Assembly (NCBI GenBank): GCA_021613535.1
Contig: CP075492.1
Span: forward strand, 5,456,001-5,520,000
DNA length: 64,000 nt
Direction of reading: 5' to 3'
DNA from: Adineta vaga
Lineage: Eukaryota; Rotifera
In this document: positions 1 to 11,131 of the stretch, in pieces
Numbering within the stretch: the first letter of the stretch is position 1
How the letters are laid out: every line of letters starts with the position of its first letter
Position numbers and translations under genes: made by a program
Notes under the pieces: model-generated
Told to the model about the DNA's origin: nothing
What the model saw: the letters and a program-made list of their open reading frames with translations, nothing else
Database searches by the model: none

Positions 1-770
1 ACCTTCACCAAAATTGCTATTCATTTTCATGTATTCCATTAGTTTACAATATTCTTTCTTATCATATTCATGATCTGTAGAGCTTTTCTTTTTTACATAG
101 TCATAGTATTAGATTATAAAGTTACAAATTCAATGATGTCACTAGTTCCCGGTTCGGTTTGGGTAAGCAGTTGTACCCGGGACCCGAACCGGATTTTTTT
201 ATTATGCCCGGCACCCGGCCGGTTTACAGGACTCTAGTCGAAAGTCGGTCGCACACAATTTCACTTTCGTTTGAAAGTAGCAAGCACACAAATAAAGTAA
301 GCTTTACTTTGCAGATCGTAGTTCTTTTCATGTTCTAGCTTGTAGTATATCTTATTTGCTTTGAAGAAAATATAAAGCGACGTAGAAGTGGAATAGAATA
401 GAATAGAACATTTTTTTTGTCAAGAACAGATGACAGAAGAATGCTTATAAAGAATTTCCTAAAACCAATGATTCAACTTAATATGAATTAAAAATCTAGT
501 GCTATACATTTCAGAGAGCATGAAGCTCATAAGAAGAAAAAAAAGAAGAAGAAGACTAGTTACTCGCAAGCACTCATGATGCCTTCTAGTTTTTCATCGA
601 TAGATAGTGCGAGTAAGTGAGTAGAAAGACGCTTTCTTAACACACTGATTCACATTAATGTCTTCAAGTAATTTGAAGGCAAAGGATAGTTAGCTTTGGA
701 ACAGGTAGTGGAAATGACCAGAAAAATAACAACATTTAAAAAGCCGATGCTAAATAAAACTAAGGACAAC
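1..770. other. Intergenic AT-rich DNA with a GC-rich hairpin
   Basis: I see no supportable gene here. The only structured part is a GC-rich patch at about 141-222 with runs of CCCGG and ACCCGG. Positions 149-157 (CCGGTTCGG) pair with 183-192 (CCCGAACCGG) to form a hairpin, followed by a T run. The composition contrasts strongly with the AT-rich surroundings, so it may be a fragment of a repeat family. A tract of GAA-type purines lies near 535-555. Confidence 0.5.
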
Positions 771-1441
771 GTAGGTAAAATTAGCACCGTATTCGAGTAT
801 TTTTTGTTAGGATTCGCCTGTAAACTTGTGCTGGTCTTCGAAAAGGTTGTGTTGGATACAGAATTGAATTCTCTTTCGAATGATGCCAATTTTAATAGGG
901 GTCACCGTCCAAAAACTGAAGTTTTCGACGAAAAACCGGTGTTTTCACCCATTTTTTGGACTTGAAACTTTTGTATTTCTTGCCCGGATTCGCTTGAGCA
1001 CTTGTGCTGTGTCTAAGAATGGATGTGTTGGATTTAGAATTTAATTCTCTATCAAATGATGTAGTTTTTGAAGAGGGTCACCGAGGGAAAAAATCATCAC
1101 ACCCACACACCCACACCCTCGCCTCCGGTAATGCCGCCTAAGTCCTACATCATTTGATAGAGAGTTAAATTCTGAATCGAACACATCCATTCTTAGACTC
1201 AGCACAAGTTCTCAAGCGAATCCGGGCAAGAAATACAAAAGTTTCAAGTCCAAAAAATGGGTGAAAACACCGGTTTTTCGTCGAAAACTTCAGTTTTTGG
1301 ACGGTGACCCCTATTAAAATTGGCATCATTCGAAAGAGAATTCAATTCTGCATCTAACACAACCTTTTAGAAGACCAGCACAAGTTTACAGGCGAATCCT
1401 GACAAAAAATACTCGAATGTGGTGCTAACTTTTCTTACCTG
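771..1441. repeat. Foldback element: ~295-bp inverted arms, each holding two diverged direct repeats
   Basis: The left arm (771-1064) reads as the reverse complement of the right arm (about 1145-1441), with a spacer of about 80 bp containing a CCCACACAC-rich stretch. Each arm contains two diverged copies of a roughly 100-bp unit in direct orientation (left arm 809-908 and 985-1083), each running from a GGATTCGC start to a GGGTCACCG end. The whole element is therefore four copies of one unit, two in each direction. Short open frames across it on both strands are shadows of the repeat. It resembles a foldback or MITE-like non-autonomous transposon. I could not find a convincing target-site duplication. 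Confidence 0.8.
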
Positions 1442-3026
1442 CTGTTGAACTGTACTCTTTACGAAATAAATGTACTGAGACCTAATAGAATAATTTAATT
1501 TTGTTATGTTTGATGCGTTATGACTTTTAGAAAAAATAATCCGGTCTTCAAAGGGTTAAAGAATTCCGTTATATAAATAATCCTAGAAAAAAAGTGCTCT
1601 AAAAACGTAAAGGAAAGTATTCATTCATAAATAAGAAAATCCTGTCTGTATTATTCTAATTAGTTAGTTAGTTCATCCATCATAATATACTGTGTCGATA
1701 GCTTAGAGTTCTTAACAATCAATAAACATATTTATTCCATTATTCATATGTTATTCCAAATCATTTCATATGAAATAAATGTGTATATATATATTGTATC
1801 GCATATAAGTCAGCCAGTTTGTTGATTTAGAAAGAATATCTTAAAAGAAAGAAATGTTTGGCACCAATATATACAAAAAAATTTCCGTTGTCCATATGCA
1901 CATCGATTTAGTGAATCCGTCAATATCGCTTTTAACGTATAGTATAGTATAATGATAGAATTATTGCTAGTGTATATTGCTCCTAATATATCTATCGGAA
2001 ATGAATTTCTTATATCTCGAACGGGTAGAGTAATACATGTAAATGGCCATAATGCATTATATGTATAGAAACATAAAAGATAACCATGTTATTTGGACGT
2101 ATTTTTTGTGGCCGTCTCATGTTCGTATAGACAATAATAATGATTATTCATGTCGAAACCCAAATACTAATATTCCAGCTTTTCACAATCATTTATCCCA
2201 AATTACAAAGAACACGATTTAATGAACACCCATCCATAAGATGATCTTGTTGAATAAATGTCACGTCATCTTATATTCTTCTATATATAGAATAATATAA
2301 TGATAAATTCATGATTTCACCAAGATCCATCCCATTAAAATATCAGAAATAGAAATTATACAATATCCCATATTTATACGTGCGTTTGTGATCAGTGAAT
2401 TACTATGTATGAAAAAGAAAGAATCGCAAGAGTTCAAATATATGGCTGCTGATGAATGGAAGGACAAAAAGTGGAAGATGGAGAATGTGCATATGTAATC
2501 ACTACTTACGTGAGTGACGTATTGAGACGAACGAAAAAAGAAAGTGATTGGATCATACAAGTGAGAGAGAAAAAAAACGAAGCGAAAAGTAAACAAAACT
2601 TGAATTGAATCAGAATGAATGTAACTAAGCAATAATGTTATATAACACTAAAAAAAAGATCAGAATACGTGCATAATATGTATTAGATAACAATTTAACA
2701 GAAAGCTTTATAATTATTCTCAGACTCATAAGAACTGAAACGTTAGTTTAAGCAAATGTCGTTGCCTATCAACTAGCTGTACTCATGTTACGAAAATCAA
2801 CAGTTTTAATTGAAGACTCGAATTTTGTATAGGTTTTACACATCTATTTATCCTTTCTTGTCATGATTTTTAAGAAAGGAAAACATAATAATTAACAATT
2901 TTCATAACATTATTAAACAGTCTGTGTCGATCATAGTATTAACTTTTGTCGCTCAAGAGAGGAGATTTAAGAATTCAAATGTATTAGAAAGGCACACCAC
3001 TATCAATCAGATTCTGAGGAAATAGG
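1442..3026. other. Intergenic AT-rich DNA
   Basis: No gene, RNA or repeat that I can support. The stretch is low-complexity AT-rich DNA with short stop-bounded frames on both strands and no splice-compatible exon chain. Confidence 0.5.
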
Positions 3027-3186
3027 TGTTACGATCTGTGTATGCATACACTAAGATCATATCTATCTATTTTCTTTCATTCTGTCTTTACTTTTCCGTA
3101 TTCATTCTCTTTCGTGTCTATGTACTAGTCGGTTGTTTATTCTATTCGAACTTCCATATAAATAAACAAAGGACAGATCATTAACA
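3027..3186 (+). mobile_element. 5' LTR of a retrotransposon remnant
   Basis: This 160-bp block begins TGTTACGATC and ends ATTAACA, so it has the TG...CA ends and short inverted termini (TGTTA/TAACA) of an LTR. It is directly followed by GTGGCGACCCCGC (3187-3199), placed and shaped like a tRNA primer-binding site. A gag-like reading frame starts about 45 bp further on. No matching 3' LTR was seen in the window, so only the 5' end of the element is preserved. Confidence 0.7.
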
Positions 3187-3244
3187 GTGGCGACCCCGCA
3201 GTAAATTTATAAACAATCGATTCTTTTTTAATTTACATTTAATT

Positions 3245-3960
3245 ATGACAGTGCATACACGTAATCAAAGTGAATCAAATAATGATGCTGATCCTCAACC
3301 TATTGCACAAGTTACAAATGAATCTAATCCAAATCTATTATCATTAACAAATACAAATAATGATGATAAAACAGCTACAGCTGATGGATGTTCCGCAACA
3401 GAACGTGATGAAAAACCAACATTATTAGAAGTACTTCGCCATGATGTGAAATTATTTAATGGTCAAGATGATGCTCGTCAATGGTTTAGACATATTCATT
3501 CAAAATTTTCGGAATTTAATTTAACACTTGATGAACGATTGGAAATCATTCCTTATTTTTTCGAAGATGATGTTTTCATTTGGTATACGTTGAATCAAGA
3601 CAAAATTCAATCATATGCTCATTTATGTCAATTATTTGCTCATGAATATTTCAATCTCGAATAAACTTCTTGTCCTGATGTCAACGCTAATATCAAACAA
3701 TCAAACCAATCTTTTTTATTACGTCCACCTGTTGTTGTTAATGAATCTATATATGATGATTTAATAAATCTTTTAGGTGATAAAGCAGTAGCAACTGCTG
3801 ATGATCATGATACACATGCTTAAATTCTTGTATACGAAATCCACGAAATCTTCGACCAGTTTTCCACAAGAAGATAATATTCCAGTTCATTGTTAATAGT
3901 ACGGCTAATTCGGCACCTTCAACATCAAGACCAAAAAAAAGTCGATATGAGTAATTCCAA
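3245..3960 (+). pseudogene. Decayed gag-like gene of an LTR retrotransposon
   Basis: The first 139 codons (3245-3664) encode an acidic, Asn/Thr-rich leader followed by a segment resembling retrotransposon gag capsid proteins: WFRHIHSKF, then a DERLEIIPYFF-type helix region and WYTLNQDKI. A TAA stop at 3662-3664 interrupts the frame. Coding-like sequence continues in the same frame to a second stop near 3821, and further gag-like Arg/Pro-rich sequence appears in another frame to about 3960. No protease, reverse transcriptase, integrase or envelope is present. It lies just downstream of the LTR and primer-binding site. I call it a dead 5' fragment of a retrovirus-like element. The family is uncertain. 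Confidence 0.6.
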
Positions 3961-4616
3961 TAGCGGACAAATAAGTGCCAATAGGACCACATGCTACCTT
4001 TCGTATTTTGTGATGATTTTTATACTATGCCTTCTTGAAGGATGCATCCATAGTTGCGATATCACTTGCAACAGGACTATCTTTACCCTGAAATTTAAAT
4101 ATTCAATCAAATCTTTTAATCTCTTTTTTAGCACTGTCATGTTTGTGTATAAGAAAAGATACCGAATGACATCGCAATTTTGATCTTGAGACCATATATG
4201 TTCAATAGTAACAATCTATATAATATAACAGCATAGAATGATAAAAGCTTCTAAAATTATTCTTTCTTCAATATATCGACTCTGATGAATAACAAAGTCA
4301 CGACACTGTTAGTCTCAATGAGCTTAATGACTAACTTTGACAAGTGTTTCCAATCCTTATATACTACACTGTGTGTTAGAAGTACACATATTTGTCCATT
4401 TTCTTGAGTGTCTGTCTTTAGATATTGACATGAATGAAAAAAAAGAGACATCTATATATCGATAGAGATAACATTATGATGATGATGATGATAATGATTT
4501 TTGTCTATATTTCGTATTGATGCATAAGATAAAATCGACCTATTGTCTAGACATCGGTCATTTAAAAATGTTGTCCTCATCATCTCTCGTTCTTCACACG
4601 TTTGAACTTATTATCA
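3961..4616. other. Intergenic region
   Basis: No supportable gene. Open frames on both strands are short and lack coding character. An ATG-repeat microsatellite (GATGATGATGATGAT-like) lies at about 4476-4492, shortly upstream of the glycosyltransferase gene. Confidence 0.45.
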
Positions 4617-6119
4617 ATGACGATAACAAAACATGTACATCGACGAAAGATTTGTCTACTTATTATTTCTACTCTCTTATTTTTCACTACTGTACTAGTA
4701 TTTTGGTTTTTGTTTGATCATTCACCTCGCGTTCAATATCAATTTACTTTTGTATCGAAAGCAACATCTCAAAGACGATCATGGCAAGTACAAGATTGGG
4801 TTCAACGATACAATATCACTCATCTATTTGATTGGACTTGGCATAGAACTGGTGATTATAATCGATGTCACATACCACCGAATTCTATTTCGAAATTAAT
4901 ACCACAAAAATTGAATTCAACAATTGTCGTTCATGATGTTGTTAGTTATTTTCGTTCTCATTCCGATGAAGGATGTATTGTCGATAATGCACCACATCAA
5001 CCAAATCCCGTTCCTCATCCAATACCTCGTGCTCGTAACTGGTCCGATACGTGTGCATCGATGAATATCGATCGTCACTGGATCTTATGTTATCTACCAC
5101 AATCAGAAATTGGAAAATATTTACCAACGACGACTCATCATGTAGTAGTGGCTACATTTAATGCATATGTAGACAAAGGTCATTGTAATATTGAGGTACC
5201 AGGTACAGTATTTACAGAGCATGCTACTTTTCATCCTCAAGGATGGGTCAATGCACCGTGTAGTGTTGATCCAATTACTCGTCTTCCAATGGTTAAACCA
5301 AAAAATCGATATATTGAATTAATTGATTCAATTGGAGTTTATTTACATGCACCTGGACATTTTGGACCTCAACAATTACCACGTTTATTACGTTTACTTG
5401 CCGTAGCTCCAACAACAACCAAAGTTCTCGTAGCCAAAGGTGGTGTTGCTGATCTATTGATGGATGTTCTCATTGAGCGAGATGTTGTTACACGTGATCG
5501 AATCGTTCTATTTGATAAAAAGAATCGTGATGATTATTATGCTAATATTGTTTATCGTAGCGAAAGTTGGCCATATTTATGGAATCAAAGTTATGCACAT
5601 CGACTCCATGATCGAACAGATATGCAACTTGCTCATCGTGTTCTCGTTGGTGATAATAATCATCAACAATCAATTGATAAAAAAGATCATGTTATCCTTA
5701 TAAAACGAAAAGATGGTTATGATCGATCATTGATCGAACATTCCGATGTTGCTGCATTTATGATATCTGCACTGGAAAAATCAAATCTTTCATCCAATCT
5801 ACATTTTAAAGTTTTTACTGCTCAAGGACATATGCGTGATCATATTGCTTTATTTCATCGAGCACGTATCATTGTGGGTCCTCATGGAGCTGGTATGATG
5901 AATATTTTATGGGCATCACCAAAAACATACGTCGTCGAAATTGGCTATAGTACCGGTATGACATTTCCTCAAATGTATGCTGAAATGAGTCTTCATTTGG
6001 ATCAAAACTATTGGGTTTGTAAAGGACACGGAGCTTATGGTGCTCCTATTCATATTGATATGAACGATTTTATGTATATTTTTAATCAAATTCTTCAGGA
6101 AATAAAAACGTATTCTTAG
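4617..6119 (+). CDS. GT61-family (DUF563) glycosyltransferase, type II membrane protein
   Basis: Single-exon gene of 500 residues. I start it at the ATG at 4617, because the frame upstream opens only with TTG. Residues about 12-35 form one hydrophobic segment after a basic tip (KHVHRRK), the layout of a Golgi type II signal anchor. The C-terminal half carries the GT61/DUF563 signature RIIVGPHGAGMMNILWA near residue 420. Before it is a stretch with KGGVADLLMDVL and a dense series of basic and aromatic residues. GT61 enzymes transfer sugars such as xylose or GlcNAc to glycans. The acceptor here cannot be inferred. No introns are needed, unlike most neighbours. Several N-x-S/T sites fit a lumenal domain. 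The family is confident, the exact activity is not. Confidence 0.85.
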   Translation: MTITKHVHRRKICLLIISTLLFFTTVLVFWFLFDHSPRVQYQFTFVSKATSQRRSWQVQDWVQRYNITHLFDWTWHRTGDYNRCHIPPNSISKLIPQKLNSTIVVHDVVSYFRSHSDEGCIVDNAPHQPNPVPHPIPRARNWSDTCASMNIDRHWILCYLPQSEIGKYLPTTTHHVVVATFNAYVDKGHCNIEVPGTVFTEHATFHPQGWVNAPCSVDPITRLPMVKPKNRYIELIDSIGVYLHAPGHFGPQQLPRLLRLLAVAPTTTKVLVAKGGVADLLMDVLIERDVVTRDRIVLFDKKNRDDYYANIVYRSESWPYLWNQSYAHRLHDRTDMQLAHRVLVGDNNHQQSIDKKDHVILIKRKDGYDRSLIEHSDVAAFMISALEKSNLSSNLHFKVFTAQGHMRDHIALFHRARIIVGPHGAGMMNILWASPKTYVVEIGYSTGMTFPQMYAEMSLHLDQNYWVCKGHGAYGAPIHIDMNDFMYIFNQILQEIKTYS

Positions 6120-6241
6120 CAAGATAAAAAGAACGATTGTGTCGCTCTATTGCCATTGGTTCGTTGATAAGATACGATTGAGTTTGATCAATTTTTCTTT
6201 CGTGTCTCATCTCATTCTCATAAATAATAGCTATACTAAAT

Positions 6242-8647
6242 ATGAATAATTCACAGAGTAGTAATAACGAAATGGATGTCGATAAAATCGGTGTTGTTGA
6301 TGAAGAAGGTGAACAACAATCAGCCAAGTAAAGATTTTATTTTATATTTATACTTTAATTATTTTTTAATATTAATTCATAGAGGTCAACTAATTGGTCT
6401 AAGTTCCTTATTTATTTGTCTTCATTTTCTGATGATGACTATAATAAAGCCTTTAGTTACTAAAACTATTCGTCTTTATCTTGACGACGTATTCGAAATC
6501 ATTTTTTCAAATGATCGTATTGTAAATAATCCAATGGATCAATTACAAGAATTTGCTAATAAATTCAATCTCAACTTTTATATTTATATTATTCAAAAAG
6601 ATGAAAGACGATTTCAGGAAATAATATCTTCAACTGTCCATGAAACTAATAATCATGTTCGTGCATTTCTTGTATTCGATCAACGTCATCAATAGTTTTA
6701 TGTATTCTCGATCAAGGATCCAAATATTGAACATGAAGTCATGTTTCGTATGGATGATATGAATAGTATGCAATTATTTCAAGAGGTTGTCTCTAATCAA
6801 TACCCTGACAGTACAGTAAATGTCGTCCAATCATCAGAATGTAAATTAAATGCATCAAATTTATGTAATTTATTACTTCAAAATGTTCAATCTCTTATTT
6901 CTTGTGTTGGATCACAACTTGATCATTTCAATAAGTTTTCCTTCGCTTCCTCCGGTGAGATATATAATTGTATTATCAAAGTGATTGAATAGTACTTTTG
7001 TTTTTCTTTATTAGCATATCAACTTGCTGAAAATGACTTTACCTCTCTAGAAACGATGAACAATGCTTTAGACAAACAATTGAACTTATTATTAAGACTA
7101 TCAGAATTAACAGCAGAAACCTTGAAAATAAATCGTATAACATCTATCTCAACAGATATTACTGAAGCAACTTCTATTGTCAGAGATACATGTAAATAAT
7201 CAATTATTTCTTCGCAGTCGATTTCTTAATTTTTTTATTTATATAGCAATAACGAATCACGATGAAAATATTCTAACTAATAATCCAGTCGACATCAGTC
7301 CAGACATACCATTAAATGGTCAACTGTCAATAACGACAGACAATGGTGAGCAAACAATACAATTACCCAAAGTACAATTATTGAATCAACCAGCACGAGT
7401 TCGTCGTCATCGTTATTTAGTAGAATTACGCGATGGTAATTGTTCCGGTATACCATTTCAATTCACGGTAAATTCATCTAAATTAATTAGATTATTAATC
7501 ATAATTCAATTATATTCTAGCTTCCAAAAGAGATCAACAATTATAAGCGAGACTTTTATCTTGGTGCGCATGTTACAACCTACGATGGAAAAGAACATGA
7601 TCAGAAAATACCGGTGTACACGGATATTTCAATTAAAGAGAATTATAATCTAAAAACGAATGATCTCGATTGTTTTGAAACTTCGAATGATCATCAAGAT
7701 AAAAATGAAACATTTGATCGGAAAACGAAAGGTGTCTTTTCAAAAATTATTTTTTCTGACCAAGAAAGTCTTCAGAAAAGGTAAAAAATATTATTTTTAA
7801 AAGAACATCTATATATTTATATACATAGTTGGACTTTCAAGACAGTTAATTTATGTCAAGACAACACAATTACGAAAACATTGATCAAAGTTAAGAAACT
7901 CAAATGGTGTCGATTCAAATTTGCAATTTATATCAAATCATCTGTTGGTCATTTTCAACAAATTTCTCCACCAGTCTATTCAGATTTGTGCCAAGAAAGT
8001 AAATGATAAGACATCATTTTCTTCTTGATCTTATATCCATGCTTTTCTTTTTAATTCAAGCTTCTAATGGTCACCCAATAGAAACGGATACGATTATTCC
8101 AGATAAACTCTGCGAAAATGGTGGACAAATGATATTCATTGCAATTGATGAAAATTTGAATAAAGATGGTATAGAATTCTTCAAGTTTTGAATACTATCT
8201 ATACATGCATTCTTTATTTCAGACGTATCTGTATCTTGTAATAATAAAGTTATCAACAAAAATAAATTCCAAATATGTGGAAAAATTCTATCGTTTGAAT
8301 CCCCGGTGCATAAGCAAGGAGAAGATAATCTTACGATCGAAGTTCGTAATTTAACCGGTGATTTTCTTGTTTCTCATCAATTGTTATATCATCAACATGG
8401 TATAGTCTCCTTTTTCTATATATTTGAACTTTGTACTATATATTTCTAGGTGATCATCCTGATCCATGCGGTGTATACAATGATGACTAATTCTCATATA
8501 TATTTTCTTTTTCTTTGTATACAAGCACAATTAATAAATACAACTTTTATGAAATTTTCAATTACTGATCATCTTGCGATTGAAATTGATGCACCTTTTT
8601 TCAACGATCGAGCACCATCAGATCGTTGGATTGATAATAAAGAATAG
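6242..8647 (+). CDS. Divergent Rel/NF-kB-like protein (RHD plus IPT/TIG-like), 11 exons
   Basis: The exons I join are 6242-6327, 6383-6671, 6717-6954, 7015-7191, 7247-7467, 7521-7780, 7829-7998, 8061-8168, 8223-8399, 8450-8470 and 8526-8647 (622 aa). All other junctions are GT-AG and keep frame. An in-frame TAG at 6693 falls in a proposed 45-nt intron (6672-6716). If that intron is not used, the gene is interrupted there. The middle, NQPARVRRHRYLVELRDG followed by GIPF, resembles the recognition loop of Rel homology domains (EQP..R..RFRY..EG....G). ISPPVYS, then a GG-containing segment with KDDVSVSC, resembles the start of the Rel dimerisation (IPT) domain, and NLTIEVRNLTG its later strands. 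The N-terminal 300 residues are unrecognised. The fold assignment rests on motif spacing alone. It could be another immunoglobulin-like transcription factor. Confidence 0.45.
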
Positions 8648-9149
8648 AAATGTGAACGTGCTCTCTTCTAACTTTGCAGCAAATAAGATTTGTTTTCAAC
8701 ATAGATCAAATTACTTTCGTTCTCTCAGTAGAATAACAGGTAATATAAGTTATGTATAAAAGCTGTCCGACCTTCAATATAGTCACCAATAAAGATTGAC
8801 AGATACGAGAAACAAAATTACCTCTTGTGAAATTAAAGAACGAAAGAAAAAAAAATAATAAAAGTAAGTTTGATTTATTAGCAGGTATGCAATGAATACA
8901 TGACACTGCGCTCACGTTTCCTCGTATATAACCAAAGACAAATAAACATTTTATTTCTATATAGATTGCCCTTTATCGACGTCTGACGTACTTCTTTCAA
9001 GTTTTCCTGAACATTAAAAGAAGAGAAAAAAGTTAAAAAAACTTTTGACGACACTTTAAAAAAAAATTATTCCATTCATTTCTCTTCCTTGTTTTTCCCT
9101 TCAAAGGAAAATGTGTTTAAACATGAGTTAGGATAATTTTTTCCCTTCA
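8648..9149. other. Intergenic region upstream of the mannosidase gene
   Basis: About 500 bp between two same-strand genes. I see no exon chain, RNA gene or repeat. A purine-rich A tract lies around 9016-9065. Confidence 0.5.
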
Positions 9150-10927
9150 ATGTCAATCCTACCCAGACTTATTCGTCTACGAACGAAATACATTCGTTTA
9201 GAAGTCATTGCCTCGATCATATTAATCAGTCTTTTTATTAATATTTTTTCCATTCATCAATTATTTCAATGTTCATCATTAAATGAATTAAAGCCATTGA
9301 AAATACATTCGAATACAAATCCATTAAGTACTATAGAACGATCGAAAAAAGCGCTTGAAAATTTAAAAGTATTATTGAATAGTGTCGTATCTCCAACTGA
9401 TCAACCATGGATTTGGACGCCTTCAGCACAATATCCATCTGTACCATATCAACCAACATTATTATCAAATCAAAAAGTTCCCAAAGCAATTAATACGAAA
9501 TCAGCTGTACCACACGTCGTTCAAGATGAAATTAATCGTGTCTGTCAACGATTGACTAAAACAAATAGTACAAGTGGACAAATTTGGTGTAAATTATTTA
9601 CAAAATGTTATGCTGATACATTAGCAACAACTACAACTTTATTGGATGATAATACAACTTATATAATAACCGGTGATATCGATTTAATGTGGTTACGTGA
9701 TAGCAGGTAAGATTAGGAAGAGAAACAAATAATAAATGAAAAATTTCCTTTTATTCTCTAGCGCTCAAGTTCATCAATATATGACATTATCACATGATAA
9801 AGATATTCAACGTATTATAGAAGGTTTGATTCGTCGTCAAACACAATTTATATTTACTAATCCATATGCAAGTTCATTTCGTTTAACTCTTCGTCCAAAT
9901 CCACCATCGGACGATTCTCTTGAACCAGTTCATATTCTCAAAGGTCGAAATATTCATGTTGCCATGCATAATTATGAATTAGATAGTTTATGTTATCATT
10001 TACGTTTAAGTTATACTTGGTGGAAACAAACACATCGTACAGATGTTTTTGATCATCAATGGTTACTAGCAGTGTCAATGATTATTCAAATCATGATTAT
10101 TGAACAACATCATTCAGAAATTTCACCATATCATTATACAGAATTAGGCAATAATTATCAAGGTTCACGCGTTTCATATACAGGAATGACATGGAGTGCA
10201 TTTCGTCCGAGTGATGATCAGACAAAATTTGGTTATTTGATTCCAAGTAATATGATGACTACCGTTGTTTTAAAACAACTCAAAGAAATGATACAAAGTT
10301 TATATCCTGATCAAATTGAACTTTTACAACAAATATATCAATTACAAGTCGATATTTATTCAGGTATTCATACGTATGGTGTTGTTCAACATGCAAAATA
10401 TGGTCAAATCTATGCTTATGAAACTGATGGATTTTCTTCACCTCTTCTTATCGATGATGCCAATGTACCATCACTTCTTTCTGCAGCATATCTTGGTTTT
10501 AAAACACCCTACGATCCTGAAGATCAAATATTAGCAGCAACACAATCATTTGTTCTATCGAAAGAGAATCCCTTCTTTTTTTCTGGTGAATATGCTTCAG
10601 GAATCGGTAGTCAACATACTCAATCGCAATATGTTTGGCCTATGGCTATTATAATGGAAGGCTTTGCAAATCAATCACAAGTAAATCTCGATAGTGTTTG
10701 GAAAAGATTAGAAGCAAGTCATGCTGGTACATTTGCTATGCATGAAAGTTTCAATATTAACAATCCACAACAATTTAGTCGTACATGGTAGATTCTTTTT
10801 TTTTCTTTTAAATTTTCTTTCCAAAACAACATCATTTTCTAGGTTTGCATGGGTGAATTCTTTATTTGCTGAATTAGTTTTAGTACATCTGGATAAATTG
10901 GAGAATTGGTTGCAATATCGTCATTAG
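9150..10927 (+). CDS. GH125 exo-alpha-1,6-mannosidase (MUG157-like), membrane anchored
   Basis: Three exons (9150-9706, 9762-10787, 10843-10927) give 555 residues in one frame. The N-terminus has a basic tip and then a hydrophobic segment at about residues 20-37, a type II anchor. GH125 landmarks appear in order: GDIDLMWLRDS, GMTWSAFRPSDD, FGYLIPSNMM, ETDGFSSPLL-DDANVPSLLS, SGIGSQHT, WPMAI and the C-terminal FAWVNSLFAELV. Enzymes of this family release alpha-1,6-linked mannose from N-glycan or mannan chains. GH125 is known mainly from bacteria and fungi and is unusual in animals, so acquisition by transfer is possible. The gene has two short host-type introns and local AT-rich codon use, so it is well settled in this genome. 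Confidence 0.9.
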
Positions 10928-11131
10928 AAAAATGTTCACTAGTTATCTTTCTCTAGATGCAATCCTTTATTTCATTTACTGTGATGAAAATCAACAAGAG
11001 AATAGGACAACAGCACTAAGTCGTCAACATTGCTGCGGTCTCTCTCTCGGTCCTCAATTTTAGAACTTGATGTTTATCTTCCTCTAGAAACAGAAGTTAT
11101 TTTGAGATTTTTTTTAATGAAAATTTTATAT

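Noticed and set aside
193-199. T run after a hairpin, resembling a bacterial terminator
   Set aside because: The genome is clearly eukaryotic with spliceosomal introns, so an intrinsic terminator is not expected.
650-965. Opposing open frames over the left repeat arm
   Set aside because: They lie inside the foldback repeat and have no protein character.
4602-4616. Upstream start of the GT61 gene
   Set aside because: It opens with TTG; the first ATG is at 4617.
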